Assembly (NCBI GenBank): GCA_001510575.1
Contig: LNGK01000005.1
Location: forward strand, 2,728,574-2,792,573
DNA length: 64,000 nt
Direction of reading: 5' to 3'
Source of the DNA: Knoxdaviesia capensis
Taxonomy: Eukaryota; Ascomycota; Sordariomycetes; Microascales; Gondwanamycetaceae
In this document: in pieces, positions 33,840-44,935 of the stretch
Position numbering within the stretch: position 1 is the first letter of the stretch
How the letters are laid out: every line of letters begins with the position of its first letter
The notes under the pieces: model-generated
The model's input: the letters and a program-made list of their open reading frames with translations, nothing else
What the model was told of the DNA's origin: nothing
Database searches by the model: none
Position numbers and translations under genes: made by a program

Positions 33840-36594
33840 ATTCTTTCTTTTTTTATTTTTATATTTATTATTTTACTTTTCCTTTATAATATTCGTCCTA
33901 TAGTTATCCCCTATTTATATCTTAATTCTATCTATATCCTAATTTCCTTTATTTTATTTTTATTTTTAGCTACGCCTTACTATTAAGCTATACTATTTTC
34001 CTTTTTTAGAATTTTTCTTTTATTATTCTTTTTTTATTTTACCGCTGTTACCGCTAATATTCCGCCTTTTATATACTTTTCCCGATTTTTTCCCGCGTAT
34101 TTCCCTACTTTTAACTTATTTTACTATATTAATAATTGATAGAACGCTCTAGACTTACCGCTACGCCTATATACTATTTTTTTCTTTCTTCCCTTCTTTA
34201 TTCCTAATTCCCGCGCTTTACGCTAGCTACCTACGTTTACGTAGCTAACTATTACCCTTTCCTATATTCGTACGATAAAGGGAGGGGAAGGAGGTGCTAA
34301 TTATGCTATCTAATATCGAATAGTATAAATACCGCTATAGCACGATATTCTAAATACCGCGACTAACCTAAACGTCTTTTATCTAGCTATCCCTTCCGCC
34401 TTCCGGGACCCGCTTTTCTTAGTAACTACCTAGTTTAATAGCTATTAAGACTATATTAGCTAATAGAAGGACTACTATAGCACGATAAACGCCGTAATAA
34501 CCTTACCTTTTACGATAAAAAGCTAAATTCTTTCCTATTTATAATAAATAAAGAAACGAATAGTTATACGACTAACGAAGAAGTATAAGAAGCTAGCGAT
34601 CTCTAGCTATAAACGATTTAGAATTAGATAGTTCTTTATCTCTCTTATTACTACTATCTCTTTCCTATCTATCCCTCCTATTACTAATACTATTAATAGC
34701 TATTCTACTTACCGAGCCTACTATTTATACTATAAACGATAATAATATCTCTTAATAGCCTACTAATAATAATAATAATAACGCTAATAATACCCTATTA
34801 CCTACTATAGNCCTATATTCGTACGATAAAGGGAGGGGAAGGAGGTGCTAATTATGCTATCTAATATCGAATAGTATAAATACCGCTATAGCACGATATT
34901 CTAAATACCGCGACTAACCTAAACGTCTTTTATCTAGCTATCCCTTCCGCCTTCCGGGACCCGCTTTTCTTAGTAACTACCTAGTTTAATAGCTATTAAG
35001 ACTATATTAGCTAATAGAAGGACTACTATAGCACGATAAACGCCGTAATAACCTTACCTTTTACGATAAAAAGCTAAATTCTTTCCTATTTATAATAAAT
35101 AAAGAAACGAATAGTTATACGACTAACGAAGAAGTATAAGAAGCTAGCGATCTCTAGCTATAAACGATTTAGAATTAGATAGTTCTTTATCTCTCTTATT
35201 ACTACTATCTCTTTCCTATCTATCCCTCCTATTACTAATACTATTAATAGCTATTCTACTTACCGAGCCTACTATTTATACTATAAACGATAATAATATC
35301 TCTTAATAGCCTACTAATAATAATAATAATAACGCTAATAATACCCTATTACCTACTATAGCTACTATTCCCCCTACCGCTACTCCCGCTACGAGCGTAC
35401 CGTACGTTACCGCTATAGTTAGAGCCGTTAAGCCGATTCCGTATGCCCGATACGTGCTAAGACGTATCGAATACCCGGGTATTCTCTACTATTAATACGT
35501 TATTAATAACGTCGTGTAGAATACTTATACCGAATACTATAACTATTAGGCTAATTACCGGGTACCTAGTAATATATTAGCTGAAATAGATACCTTTATA
35601 GATACCGATAAGAACTAGATTAATACGCTAAGTACATAAACCTAAGCGCTATAGGATATCGCTATAGCTAAATATATACTTATTTATAATAGGGACTTTA
35701 CGGCCGCTAATTAGAAGTTAAATAGCGCGGAATTTAATAACGCGAGCCGTTTTATTAATATAGTAGCTATCTAATATACCTTTGAGGGATACCTCGTACT
35801 TATTTAACCGACTATTATACGCCTACGGCGTGCGGCTTTAGCGCTAGCCCCGACCTCGGTATACCTATTGCCTCTCTTTTCGGTTGCCGAGGCCGCCGAA
35901 ATTAATACTATTAAGGGAGGACCCCCGCTGGTGCCTACTCCGCTAGTAGTAGCACCCGTTGCACTAGCTATTATAGTACTAATGCTAGCCGGTGGAGCCG
36001 CCGTTATACTAGTAATGCTAGCATTTACGCCGATAGCTATACTAATAGTAGCTACCGCTATCGTAATAGCACCCCCTTTCCCTAACGCCCCGGTCCCCGC
36101 TACCTTTATAGCTTAATTCCTAGGCGTAACGCCCGCTTATATTAACTAATAATAGGTAGATAAGTTACGTAATCGCTACCTATATAGTATAGTATAAGCC
36201 GTTACTATCTAACTAGGCGTCGTAGTATTCTTAATCCCCCTTAATACTATCTAATACTAAGGTATTTATATCGTTAGATAGATGAAACGGTGCCTATAGC
36301 TACCCGAAACGCTATGAATAGGAAGTTCCCCTTTATTATGCTAGATGCCTATTTTCCTATCGATTACTATTATTATTCTTATCTAACCGCTATTTAGACT
36401 CGCTTTATATTATATTTCTTTCTATACGCTTAGAAAAGTCGAAAAGGATAAAAAAAAGAGGACCCTTAGAAAAATATAAAAATAATTAAAAACCGCTCGT
36501 AGTATAAGTATAAAATTATATAAAGGGAAGTCCTTTTAATATCTTTTACTAGTTAAAAGTAGATCGCGGACGATCTAGTTAAGAAAGGGGATCT
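33840..36594 (+). other. long Gypsy 3' region with a GC-richer island
   Basis: About 2.75 kb between integrase and 3' LTR, of which 550 bp is the assembly duplication. Most is T/A-rich with no domain. At 35868-36116 an 82-codon frame is open and looks like a hydrophobic protein (V, I, L, A-rich). This composition is most simply explained by C-to-T changes in a Pro/Thr/Ala-rich tract, since CTA, ATA and GTA codons predominate. Whether the element once carried an extra gene here cannot be decided. Confidence 0.55.
34261..35361. repeat. 550-bp perfect duplication across a single N (assembly join)
   Basis: Bases 34261-34810 and 34812-35361 appear identical and are separated by one N at 34811. 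This is the same arrangement as the 715-bp duplication in the Copia part. Confidence 0.85.
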
Positions 36595-36877
36595 TATGGA
36601 TCCCTAATAGGTTAGAGTGTATTATAATTACGTATAAACGTATACTAATATACGTGGATACTACCTAGCGGTAAGTATTTAGGTGTATATCTATATATAT
36701 ATAAATACCTTAAAGAGCTAGTAAAAGACCTATAAAAAGTAGATATCTACCGCGCTTTTATAGGAAATATCTTAAGATAGAAAAAATTTAAGCTTCCCTT
36801 TATATATATTTCTCTATACGTGCCTTATAATTATAACTCATTTATTAGTCCTTTAGACTATATATCTAGGAATCACA
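36595..36877 (+). repeat. Gypsy 3' LTR
   Basis: 283 bp, beginning TATGGATCC (TGTGGATCC in the 5' copy) and ending AATCACA. A polypurine tract lies at about 36581-36591 and CGTA follows at 36878. Confidence 0.9.
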
Positions 36878-37051
36878 CGTAGGAAGATCTAAACTCTTAA
36901 TAGGGGGTTTAATTAGTAGTATAGAGTCTAATGCAGCTTTAATAATAGAGGCTATAGTAGGACGTGCGTAGGATAGAGTATTAGATATTTAAGTATTAGT
37001 ATAAATCATAAAGATAGATAATTATATAGTAAGGAGCGAGGGCTTATAACC

Positions 37052-37283
37052 TATAGAATAGTTACGAAGTCACGAAGCTAATTAATAATTTCGATAAAAA
37101 CGGAATTATTATTTTTCTTATTATTATCTAGTCTAAGTTTTATTATTCCTTCTTCCGGAAGAGAAATTCTAATATACATGATTTATTCTATTAACAGTAA
37201 ATTTAGTGGGTTAGTGAGTCATCGTCTTAATTACTCATCTTAGGGTTCAGGGCTTTCCTGCATCGATTGTCACCTTCCTCATA
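37052..37283 (-). repeat. Copia 5' LTR
   Basis: 232-bp partner of 21266-21497. Its outer (right) half keeps CA and TG words that are TA in the left copy, and its inner (left) half is the more mutated. GATTG at 37284-37288 is the target duplication. Confidence 0.9.
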
Positions 37284-37288
37284 GATTG

Positions 37289-38387
37289 ATATTGGCGATC
37301 AACAGTGTGCGAAACAACGCAGATGTTTAGACACTTCCGGGAAAGGTGATTTTCATTTCTCTTGAGAATTCTTCTTGTTCAAAATAGTAATGGTCGTAGG
37401 CTTCCAGAACAACAGCCGGCCGGCGGCCAAAACCTAGACGGCGGATGGGAATTGAAAATGTGGGAAAACGTACGCCTGCCTGTGGCAAACTGAAAACAAG
37501 CGCTGGCGATGGCGTTTGCTTTGGCCTCAGCTGTCGGAAAGCGGTACGTACCCCCCGGGCGAACATCAGCCACAGGCGAATTCGGCCTTGCCCGAGTTGT
37601 TTTCTTGCAACCTGTACTGTAGAAATTTGCCCGGTCACAAGCAAAAAAAAAGTGCCAGGCATTTGGCCACCGGAGAATAATACTCTTCACTTTTTTATCA
37701 AAAGTCTCTCGACTTTTATTCCATTTCCAACTCATTAACACACCCTGACTGCTTTTTTGATTGACGCAAAAGGCAGGAAACACAGCCGACTGCGTATTTC
37801 GGCTGTGTTGCATGACGGAACAAACGGATCCAGTCAACCAGTTTGGCCAGGGGGGTTCTGAGAAAGCGATTCCGGCCTCAAAAACCGATAAGCATGTTTG
37901 TCACTAGAACATGCGTTGCTCTCTTATGTCACTATGTCACTAGGCAGTTTGCTGTCAAGTGCGGGGTTATCTGAGGTACCTGGTACCAGCTAGTCCGTGG
38001 CTGGAATGCTCTGTTCAGTGGGGCCTTCTGGACGGTTCTAACGGTTTAACTGGATGATTATGAATCTAAACGCCCCATTTTGTCCAGATCCCCCAAGCAC
38101 CTTCCCTTTCACTTATCGCTCTTGCCCAAGGCATCGATTTGCGCCTCCCCGTCAACCTTTAGTCACGCTGTACTCTGAGACACACGTATATATTTCTCCT
38201 CCTTTCCCCTTCCTCGTATTTGGCTTCCGCTGTTTTCTTCTTCTCTTTTATTTTTTTTTCCATACCCCTAAGACCATTCCCCGGCTCCAATAATCTCCAA
38301 CTTCTTCATCCCTCAACAATCGTTCTTCCATCCAATCACTATTACTCCCAACCCTCATTCAATCTCCCGAACCCAGAATCCTTCACA
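37289..38387. other. intergenic region and polyubiquitin promoter
   Basis: Normal-composition DNA resumes within a few bases of the Copia LTR. No gene is seen; the open frames on both strands around 37.3-37.8 kb have no domain. The last 300 bp are C/T-rich leader of the polyubiquitin gene. Confidence 0.6.
38026..38038 (+). promoter_or_regulatory. possible heat-shock element of the polyubiquitin gene
   Basis: TTC-TG-GAC-GG-TTC has the 5-bp phasing of heat-shock elements with one imperfect middle unit. It lies about 360 bp upstream of the ATG. A TATATAT at 38187-38193 could be the TATA box, and stress-type CCCCT and AGGGG words are nearby. Stress induction of polyubiquitin genes is established in yeasts; use of this site is inference. 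Confidence 0.25.
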
Positions 38388-39397
38388 ATGCAGATTTTCG
38401 TCAAGACCCGTAAGTTCCGCTCCTCGCCATTCCAATTTGGCGTCGTTCCTGTTACTGCCAGAAGCCTTTAGCTAACCCATCACCTTTTCTCTCCTCTGCA
38501 GTCACCGGAAAGACCATCACCCTCGAGGTCGAGTCTTCGGATACTATCGACAATGTCAAGTCGAAGATCCAGGACAAGGAGGGCATCCCTCCGGACCAAC
38601 AGCGCCTGATCTTTGCTGGCAAGCAGCTTGAGGACGGCCGTACCCTCTCCGACTACAACATCCAGAAGGAGTCTACCCTCCATCTCGTCCTCCGTCTCCG
38701 CGGCGGTATGCAGATCTTCGTCAAGACCCTCACCGGCAAGACCATCACTCTTGAGGTCGAGTCGTCGGATACCATCGATAACGTGAAGTCGAAGATTCAG
38801 GACAAGGAGGGCATCCCCCCGGATCAGCAGCGTCTCATCTTCGCTGGAAAGCAGCTCGAGGACGGCCGCACCCTGTCTGACTACAACATCCAGAAGGAGT
38901 CCACCCTTCACTTGGTGCTCCGTCTCCGTGGTGGTATGCAGATCTTCGTCAAGACCCTGACCGGCAAGACCATCACTCTGGAGGTCGAGTCGTCTGATAC
39001 CATCGATAACGTGAAGTCGAAGATTCAGGACAAGGAGGGCATCCCCCCGGATCAGCAGCGTCTCATCTTCGCTGGAAAGCAGCTGGAGGACGGCCGCACC
39101 CTGTCTGACTACAACATCCAGAAGGAGTCCACCCTTCACTTGGTGCTCCGCCTACGTGGTGGTATGCAGATCTTCGTGAAGACTCTGACTGGAAAGACGA
39201 TCACCTTGGAAGTGGAATCATCGGATACCATTGACAACGTGAAGTCGAAGATTCAGGATAAGGAGGGCATCCCCCCGGACCAGCAGCGCCTGATTTTCGC
39301 TGGCAAGCAGCTCGAGGATGGCCGCACTCTTTCCGACTACAACATCCAGAAGGAGAGCACTCTCCACCTGGTCCTCCGCCTGCGCGGTGGCCAGTAA
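38388..39397 (+). CDS. ubi4: polyubiquitin, four ubiquitin units
   Basis: Encodes four head-to-tail 76-residue ubiquitins plus one terminal Gln (305 residues). Deubiquitinases cleave the precursor at each Gly-Gly/Met junction. Each unit starts [11 protein letters not shown] and ends RLRGG, and the last is followed by Q and TAA. Exon 1 is only 22 bp (38388-38409), and a 92-bp intron splits the Leu codon at residue 8 of the first unit. Exon 2 is 38502-39397. A very early intron in the first unit is usual for filamentous-fungal polyubiquitin genes. Units 2 and 3 are nearly identical in DNA, with about six differences in 228 bases, while units 1 and 4 differ at many silent sites. Expected to be strongly expressed and stress-inducible. 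Confidence 0.98.
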
Positions 39398-41376
39398 GCG
39401 TGTACGCTTGCTTCTTGTTTTCTGTTTTTTTATGGTGCGGGGCGTTTTTATGTTCTCCGTTTTCGTTCCTGGCAACCGTATGATGTTGGCCATGGAACAG
39501 ACGCATTGTTTCATGCCTCTCTCTTCACAGTATTAGTTTATGAATACACATGACTGTACATTGCGCCCTGCTGTTGTAGGCGCGCCTTAAATCTTTTTGA
39601 GTCTTCTCTGATGCTTTACGTGACGTGTCGTGGCTATTGTAACTCAAAATTTGGGCAAGAGCAACATGTTGGTCATTCCTTTGCGTGTGCCAGGACGAAC
39701 AGATGGTGTGATTCGCCACGTGAGGATAGTCCACCGGTCGTTGTCGGTTGTCGAACTGACCGTCTAGTCAGTTTCTGATCCGTTATCTGTGAACACCTCT
39801 CTTAATTTCGTGCCTTTCGTAACGACAGCATTATCCTCGTATCATTGCCAGATTATCGCCCTTCGAAGATGTGCATGAGTACTCACCGTATGAGTCATTC
39901 TCTCAGATGTTAAACCGCAGGGGTGCCACGCCAACCCTTAATAACCCTAGCACGACCCAACTGGCCGCCCGACCGGGGCTAAGTGGTCACAATCGACTAG
40001 CCAAGAACGGACTAAAAAACGGGCAGTGTTCAGGTCTCGCCAAAAGACATTGATGGCTTTCGAACCATCGCTCTCTGGGTCAACTTCGCATCGGATTTGT
40101 GAAGTTAGCCTCACTCCGACTGCGCCAAACGTGACGCTTTCTGGCGGCCCCGTCCATCTCACGAGCTCGGGAACAGACTCCAGCGGCGGAAGTTTCCAGG
40201 TGGTTCAGGTATCTAGAAGAAGATACATGAATGAGGAGGATAAAAAAAAGGAAACCCCGAAATAAAGTCCAAAAGCGAAGAGTCCCGGAGGACTTACAAT
40301 CCAAGTATTAGTTATAAGCTACTTCGCTGAAAGTGAGGCTTTCTAAATGGGCTTATGTATCGTAGACGCATACTTAGTCAGACCGGGCAAGCCTCAGATA
40401 CCTAGGCGAGACCCTGAGCTCCGCCCTCGCTCAGCTGAAGGGGCTCACTACGACCCAAGAAAAAGCGTTCGATGTAGTCCAGCTGACAGTCAGAACTTTC
40501 GAGCAGCCGCTCTCTTGATTTTGCGTTGCACTTTGCCAAGCAGGTCTTCACCCGATTGCACCAAACAAAGTTTCAGTTTCGGGGTTGTCACCCGATCTCT
40601 GGTCGTTGAGGAACGCCTTTACGGTGCGCACTCTACGGCCATTATTGGTACAGCACACTCACTCGGTTATCAAGGTGGAAGGAAGACACTTTCAACTGAG
40701 TAGTGTATACCCCAAGAGTTATTCAAGACATACAGATATGGCAAAAGCGAAGCGCCCTAAACGGGACGGAGTACCCTATGTACTGTATGTTCGTTTAGCT
40801 ACTCCACTAGGAGGTCTCTCTTCTAGATAACTTGATATATCACGAGCCTTGGCGGGCAAAGTCGTATATGTACTTTTGGCCCAGTATCAGTCCTGCGGGG
40901 CCCTCCAACCCTAAACAAACGCTCTTGCAATTTCGTCCCTTATCTGCCTCAATCGCACTTGACTTGGTTGATGACTCCAATGTCACATGGTCTACCATCT
41001 TCATTTTCCCTAATCCTAAATCTCGTCTTCAGTTGACACTGACTCGTTGGGACTGCTTTGGATTTCTGTCTAAGCATCTTTTGGTCATGGATTATCTGTC
41101 TACTAGCTTTGCGGCCTTGGACGCGACCGTTTCTGGAACATTCTCTTCATTTCTAAACGTTCTTTTCCCTTCTAGCTGTTGTATCTGTGAGGGTTAGGTT
41201 GCCCCATTTGTGCTGTGGACATCATCAGCCACAGTTATTGATGGGTGTGTCAGGACTTAAACAACCCGCTCATTCTCTCCTATGAACAACACATCGAGGT
41301 TTCTGGTTGGAAGATACCCAACGTACACATTTCCCCTCTTGCAGAACCGGCCCGATCATGTCGGCCGGAGCGTGCT
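39398..41376. other. intergenic region between polyubiquitin and the BRAP2/ETP1 gene
   Basis: No gene supported. The first 150 bp are likely polyubiquitin 3' UTR. The frames at 40.0-41.2 kb are short, mixed in composition and without domains. Overlapping upstream start codons for the next gene lie at 41282 and 41358. Confidence 0.55.
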
Positions 41377-41485
41377 ATGCCTTCCTACTACTACCATATC
41401 AAATTTGAGCTCTACCCGGCCCCAGACGCATCCACAGGCACACTCCCCGCGAGCCAGCCCTGCAACATCTGGATTCCACCGGTGA
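41282..41485 (+). promoter_or_regulatory. upstream ORF of 67 codons overlapping the BRAP2/ETP1 start
   Basis: ATG at 41282 opens a frame that runs past the main ATG at 41377 and stops at 41485. Its start context (C at -3) is poor. It matters only if transcription begins upstream of 41282, which the sequence cannot show. Confidence 0.35.
41358..41408 (+). promoter_or_regulatory. 16-codon upstream ORF overlapping the BRAP2/ETP1 start
   Basis: ATG at 41358 with A at -3 opens a 16-codon frame ending at TGA 41406-41408, past the main ATG at 41377. Ribosomes starting here cannot reach the main start by scanning, so the main protein would depend on leaky scanning or a transcript starting between the two. 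Confidence 0.4.
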
Positions 41486-43715
41486 ACGCCGACATCTTCG
41501 GCCCATTACCATCGCACCCGCTACGCAGCACAGCGGCAGCGCGGCCAGCGCCTGAATCGCGAACAAGCACTCCAACACACACAGGTGGCAGCAAGCTACC
41601 CACACCGGCGGTAGGGAGCAGTCGCCGCGACAGCTTCATCCACGAGAAACAGCCCGCGGTCTCGTGGCGCAGCCGCGCAAAGAGCTTCGCGCAGCTCGGG
41701 TCGGCTCGGAGCCAGGTAGACCTGGGACACGACGGGCCAGCGGCAGTACACGACTGGCGCTTCAGCCCCGTCAGGATCCAGAGCATCGGCCTTGCTGAAG
41801 AAGAGGCAAGCACTACGATCAGCAGCAGCAGCAGCAGCAGTAACACAGCAGACCCACGCAAGTCTGTGGCTGCCACCGGCGATATGGCGGACCCCGGCGT
41901 ACCCGAGTCGTTATACCTCGGCCCTAGTATGGGCGGGGAGGGCCGGTCGACGCGGGCAAAGTTCACGCCGATGACGAACACCGAGGCGGGATGGGGCGTG
42001 GTGCATTTCTACCGGGAGGGCCAGGAGAGCCCGGAGATCGATTACCCCGACGACGTCCCTGCCACAACTATCCCAAGCAGCTCCGCAAACGGGGGTGACC
42101 CATCAACCACATCAACAGGATCATCTAGCTCAACCTGTAGTGGCGGTCCCTCAGAAGAGACATGCACGACACTGTGCATTCCCGCAGTACCAAGCTATAT
42201 TCTGCCCAGCGAATTCCTCGGTTTTGTCGGCGAGAAGTGGCGGCAGGATATTACTCACTTCCGCATGGTGATGACGTCCCAGATCAGCCGGTACATGGTG
42301 CTCATCAAGTTCCGGGATAGCAAGTCGGCTCGTGAATGGAGGCGGGAGTTTAATGGCAAAGTGTTTAATGGACTCGGAGTAAGTCTTCCTTTCCTCCTTT
42401 CATCACCCACACATGGTGAGAATCGCGTACTAATGTGTCAATTTAGAGCCAAATATGTCACGTCGTTCTAGTCAAGTCTATCACCTTTGAAGGCACCCAA
42501 TCGGATGGAACCACTGAGCAAACGTCACCCGCATTGTCGTTGCCAACGCTGGCAAGCTTGAAGCCATTCCCACCGCCAACGCGAAATCTGATTGAGCTTC
42601 CTACCTGTCCCGTATGTCTCGAGCGGATGGACGACACAAACGGACTTATGACGATTCCGTGCCAGCACGTGTTTCACTGTACATGTTTAGCCAACTGGAC
42701 TCGCGGAGGATGTCCAGTGTGCCGATTCAGCGGCCCTGCGACATCGTCGTCAAACGCCCTCGGCCCCAACGCCGAGCCGTTCGGGTCTTCCGCCTCTAAT
42801 CTCTGCAGCGTCTGCGACTGCACGTCAGATCTCTGGATCTGTCTGATCTGTGGCAACGTTGGCTGTGGACGATACAAGGGCGGTCATGCCAAAGATCACT
42901 GGAAGGATACGGCACACAGCTTTGCGTTGGAGATCGAGACGCAGTATGTTTGGGACTACGCCGACGACAAGTGGGTCCACCGGCTGATCCGAGACAAAGG
43001 AGACGGCAAAGTGGTGGAACTGCCAGGGAACAACGGTTCCGGACGGGGGGGTAGCCGTGGCGGGGGCCGCGCAGCCAACGGCGGCGGCCGTGGGTCAGGG
43101 GGATACTCCAACAGCGACGACGACGACGACGTGGTGCCGCGGGCCAAGCTGGAAGCCATGGGCATCGAGTACTCGCAGATGCTGACCAGCCAGCTTGAGT
43201 CGCAGCGCGTGTACTTTGAGGACATTGTTGGCAAGGTGAGCTCGAAAGCCGCAACCGCAGCCGCGCAGGCCGAAGCCGCCACGGCGCGCGCAGCCGAGCT
43301 CGCCGCGCAACTGGCCGACCTGCAGCTGCGATACCAGCAACTCCACGACGACACAGTACCGGCGCTGGAACGCGACGTCTCGCGCGAGCAGGGGCGGGCG
43401 CAGAAAGCGTCGGAAGCGGCCCGCGGGCTTGGTCGCGCCGCGCAGGAGGAGAAGCAGGTCAACAAGGGCCTGCTGGACCGTATCGGGTTCCTGGAGCGCG
43501 GGGCGGCGGAGCTGCGGGAGCGGTGCCAGAAGCTGGAGCTGGAGCGCGACGAGGCGCAGGAGATGAACCGCGACCTGTCGTTGTTCATCTCGGGGCAGAA
43601 GACGCTGGCGCAGATGCAGGAGGATGGGCAGGTCGAGGCGGGCGAGGTTGAGGGGGCCAGCGCGAGCGTGCCGGAGAAGAAGGGCACGGGGGGGCGCCGG
43701 AAGGGGAAGAAGTAG
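41377..43715 (+). CDS. etp1: BRAP2/ETP1-type RING and UBP zinc-finger protein
   Basis: Predicted cytosolic E3 ubiquitin ligase of the BRCA1-associated protein 2 family (yeast Etp1, linked to ethanol tolerance and nutrient signalling). Two exons, 41377-42378 and 42447-43715, 756 residues. Domains in order are a Ser/Thr/Pro-rich N-terminus; the BRAP2 RRM-like domain near residues 265-350 (PSYILPSEFLGFVG, then MVLIKFRDSKSAREW); a RING-H2 finger from Cys388 (CPVCLERMDD, PCQHVFHCTC, CPVC); a UBP-type zinc finger from Cys454 (CSVCDCTSDLWICLICGNVGCGRY, GGHAKDH); a Gly/Asp linker; a long alanine- and glutamate-rich coiled coil from about 560 to 725; and a basic tail ending GRRKGKK. The domain set and order match the family completely. 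ATG 41377 is the first ATG in frame. The 68-bp intron falls within the RRM-like domain. Confidence 0.94.
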
Positions 43716-44526
43716 CCAGTGAGTGGTTTTCCTTATTTAGTATTCCAGACGTGTTTTATGTCTTTACTCTCCGATAATGCCGACGAATGATTCAATATAC
43801 GTTGTTCCATGAACAATTTGCCGCTTTAGGGTTACAACCCCTTGACAAAGATTAATTTCGAGAATCGATCCACACGTGAAGTTCAAACGGCCACAACTGC
43901 TGCTAACTTGGCAAGGTCCCACCATTAGAAGATGTTTTCATAACCTTGCTTTTTCCTTTACTTGATATTTACACGTGTAACACCGAGGCCGGCCGAGCGA
44001 AGCAATTCTAGACGCACGGCGTACGCCGAGACCGAGATCCAAAGGCAGAGAGGGAAGCGAAGCCGACGCGCATGCAAGCTGTTGTTTTGGGGGTATACGA
44101 CCTAAAGAAAAAAAAAATCCCAAGAGAAACGGAAGCTGAACGGCCTGCCCTTCCGGCTACAAACGGCCACTTGTAGGCCCCCGACCCGAACTGGTGGTGG
44201 CGATTAGTGGGTGAACTTGTTCCTAAACAAGCGAGATGCATATTTTTTTTTTCTCTCTCTTGCTTTTCCAAGCGAGGTGCTTTTTGTTATCTCGTTTGTT
44301 CTTTGGGAGTTCTGGGAATAAAGCGTTAGCCGGGTTTCCCTCCCGGACGAGAGACGATCGGATGGTATTCCCTTTTCTGTTGGGGAGGGGTTTTGATCCT
44401 TGTGGTTCTGGTGGACAAGAGTCAGTTGAGGTAAGGGTGTGGGTGGCTTGCTCCATTCCATAAGCTAGCTTGATGTGAAGGCTTCCCAGTGCTGTTGGTG
44501 AGTGGTTGTTTCAACAAACGTCTCTC

Positions 44527-44527
<1 letters not shown>

Positions 44528-44562
<35 letters not shown>
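44528..44562. repeat. (CT)n microsatellite
   Basis: 35 bases of uninterrupted alternating C and T, read directly. Confidence 0.97.
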
Positions 44563-44566
<4 letters not shown>

Positions 44567-44775
44567 TGGTACGGGCAGGGTCAGGTCAGTCACCCAACTC
44601 CACTTGATACCGAGAGGGCAAAGCAAGGGGCACAGCTCTGGAATGCAAGCCGGCAGGGGGATGTTTCTTCTAAATAAGCATGGCCGATACAGAAGAGGAC
44701 CACCCCTCTTGTCTTCAACCGTTGTTATCAACTCGTTATTGTGTTCCTATTCCGGTCAGTGGGAGGACGGATGCC

Positions 44776-44935
44776 ACTTCAGGGATCTGAATCCTGGCTG
44801 TCGTGGAATCTTGGTGGGATTCGAACAATCTGAGAATTCGCCGAGAGACATCCCTGAAGTTTTAAGAAGGTCAAATCTCATGCTGGGAGGTTCCTCGGCT
44901 TTCAGAACTGTGAACTGACATCTGAGATGTCTCTC
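44776..44935. repeat. hairpin-rich patch with nested inverted repeats
   Basis: ACTTCAGGGAT (44776-44786) pairs perfectly with ATCCCTGAAGT (44850-44860). GAGAGACATC (44843-44852) pairs with GATGTCTCTC (44926-44935). The second pair overlaps the right arm of the first, so the two stems compete. No terminal inverted repeats or target duplications of a MITE were identified. Confidence 0.55.

Larger units (their letters stand above)
26452..36877 (+). mobile_element. RIP-mutated Ty3/Gypsy LTR retrotransposon nested in the Copia element
   Basis: Plus-strand element bounded by 283-bp LTRs, flanked on both sides by CGTA (26448-26451 and 36878-36881). A polypurine tract AAGAAAGGGGA precedes the 3' LTR. 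The order is Gag, protease, reverse transcriptase, RNase H, integrase, which is Ty3/Gypsy order. About 2.7 kb lie between integrase and 3' LTR, unusually long even after removing the 550-bp assembly duplication. The coding parts are dense with TAG/TAA. CpA and TpG are almost absent while CpG is frequent. True length is uncertain because of a 263-bp N run (27947-28209). Confidence 0.93.
21266..37283 (-). mobile_element. RIP-mutated Ty1/Copia LTR retrotransposon, interrupted by a Gypsy element
   Basis: Minus-strand Copia element bounded by 232-bp LTRs (21266-21497 and 37052-37283). Five-base target duplications flank it: GATTA at 21261-21265 and GATTG at 37284-37288. Reading right to left, the order is LTR, short leader, Gag with zinc knuckle, protease, integrase, reverse transcriptase, LTR, which is the Copia order. 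The interior is interrupted by the Gypsy element at 26452-36877. A purine tract (GGGGAG on the minus strand) abuts the 3' LTR at 21498. Every frame is broken, mainly by TAG/TAA where Trp or Gln codons are expected, and cysteines have become tyrosines. This is the mark of RIP, which acts on duplicated DNA, so sister copies must exist or have existed in this genome. Not mobile. Confidence 0.93.

Noticed and set aside
44795..44840. B-box-like GTTCGAATCCC on the minus strand
   Set aside because: The flanking bases do not form a T-stem and no A-box lies at the correct distance.
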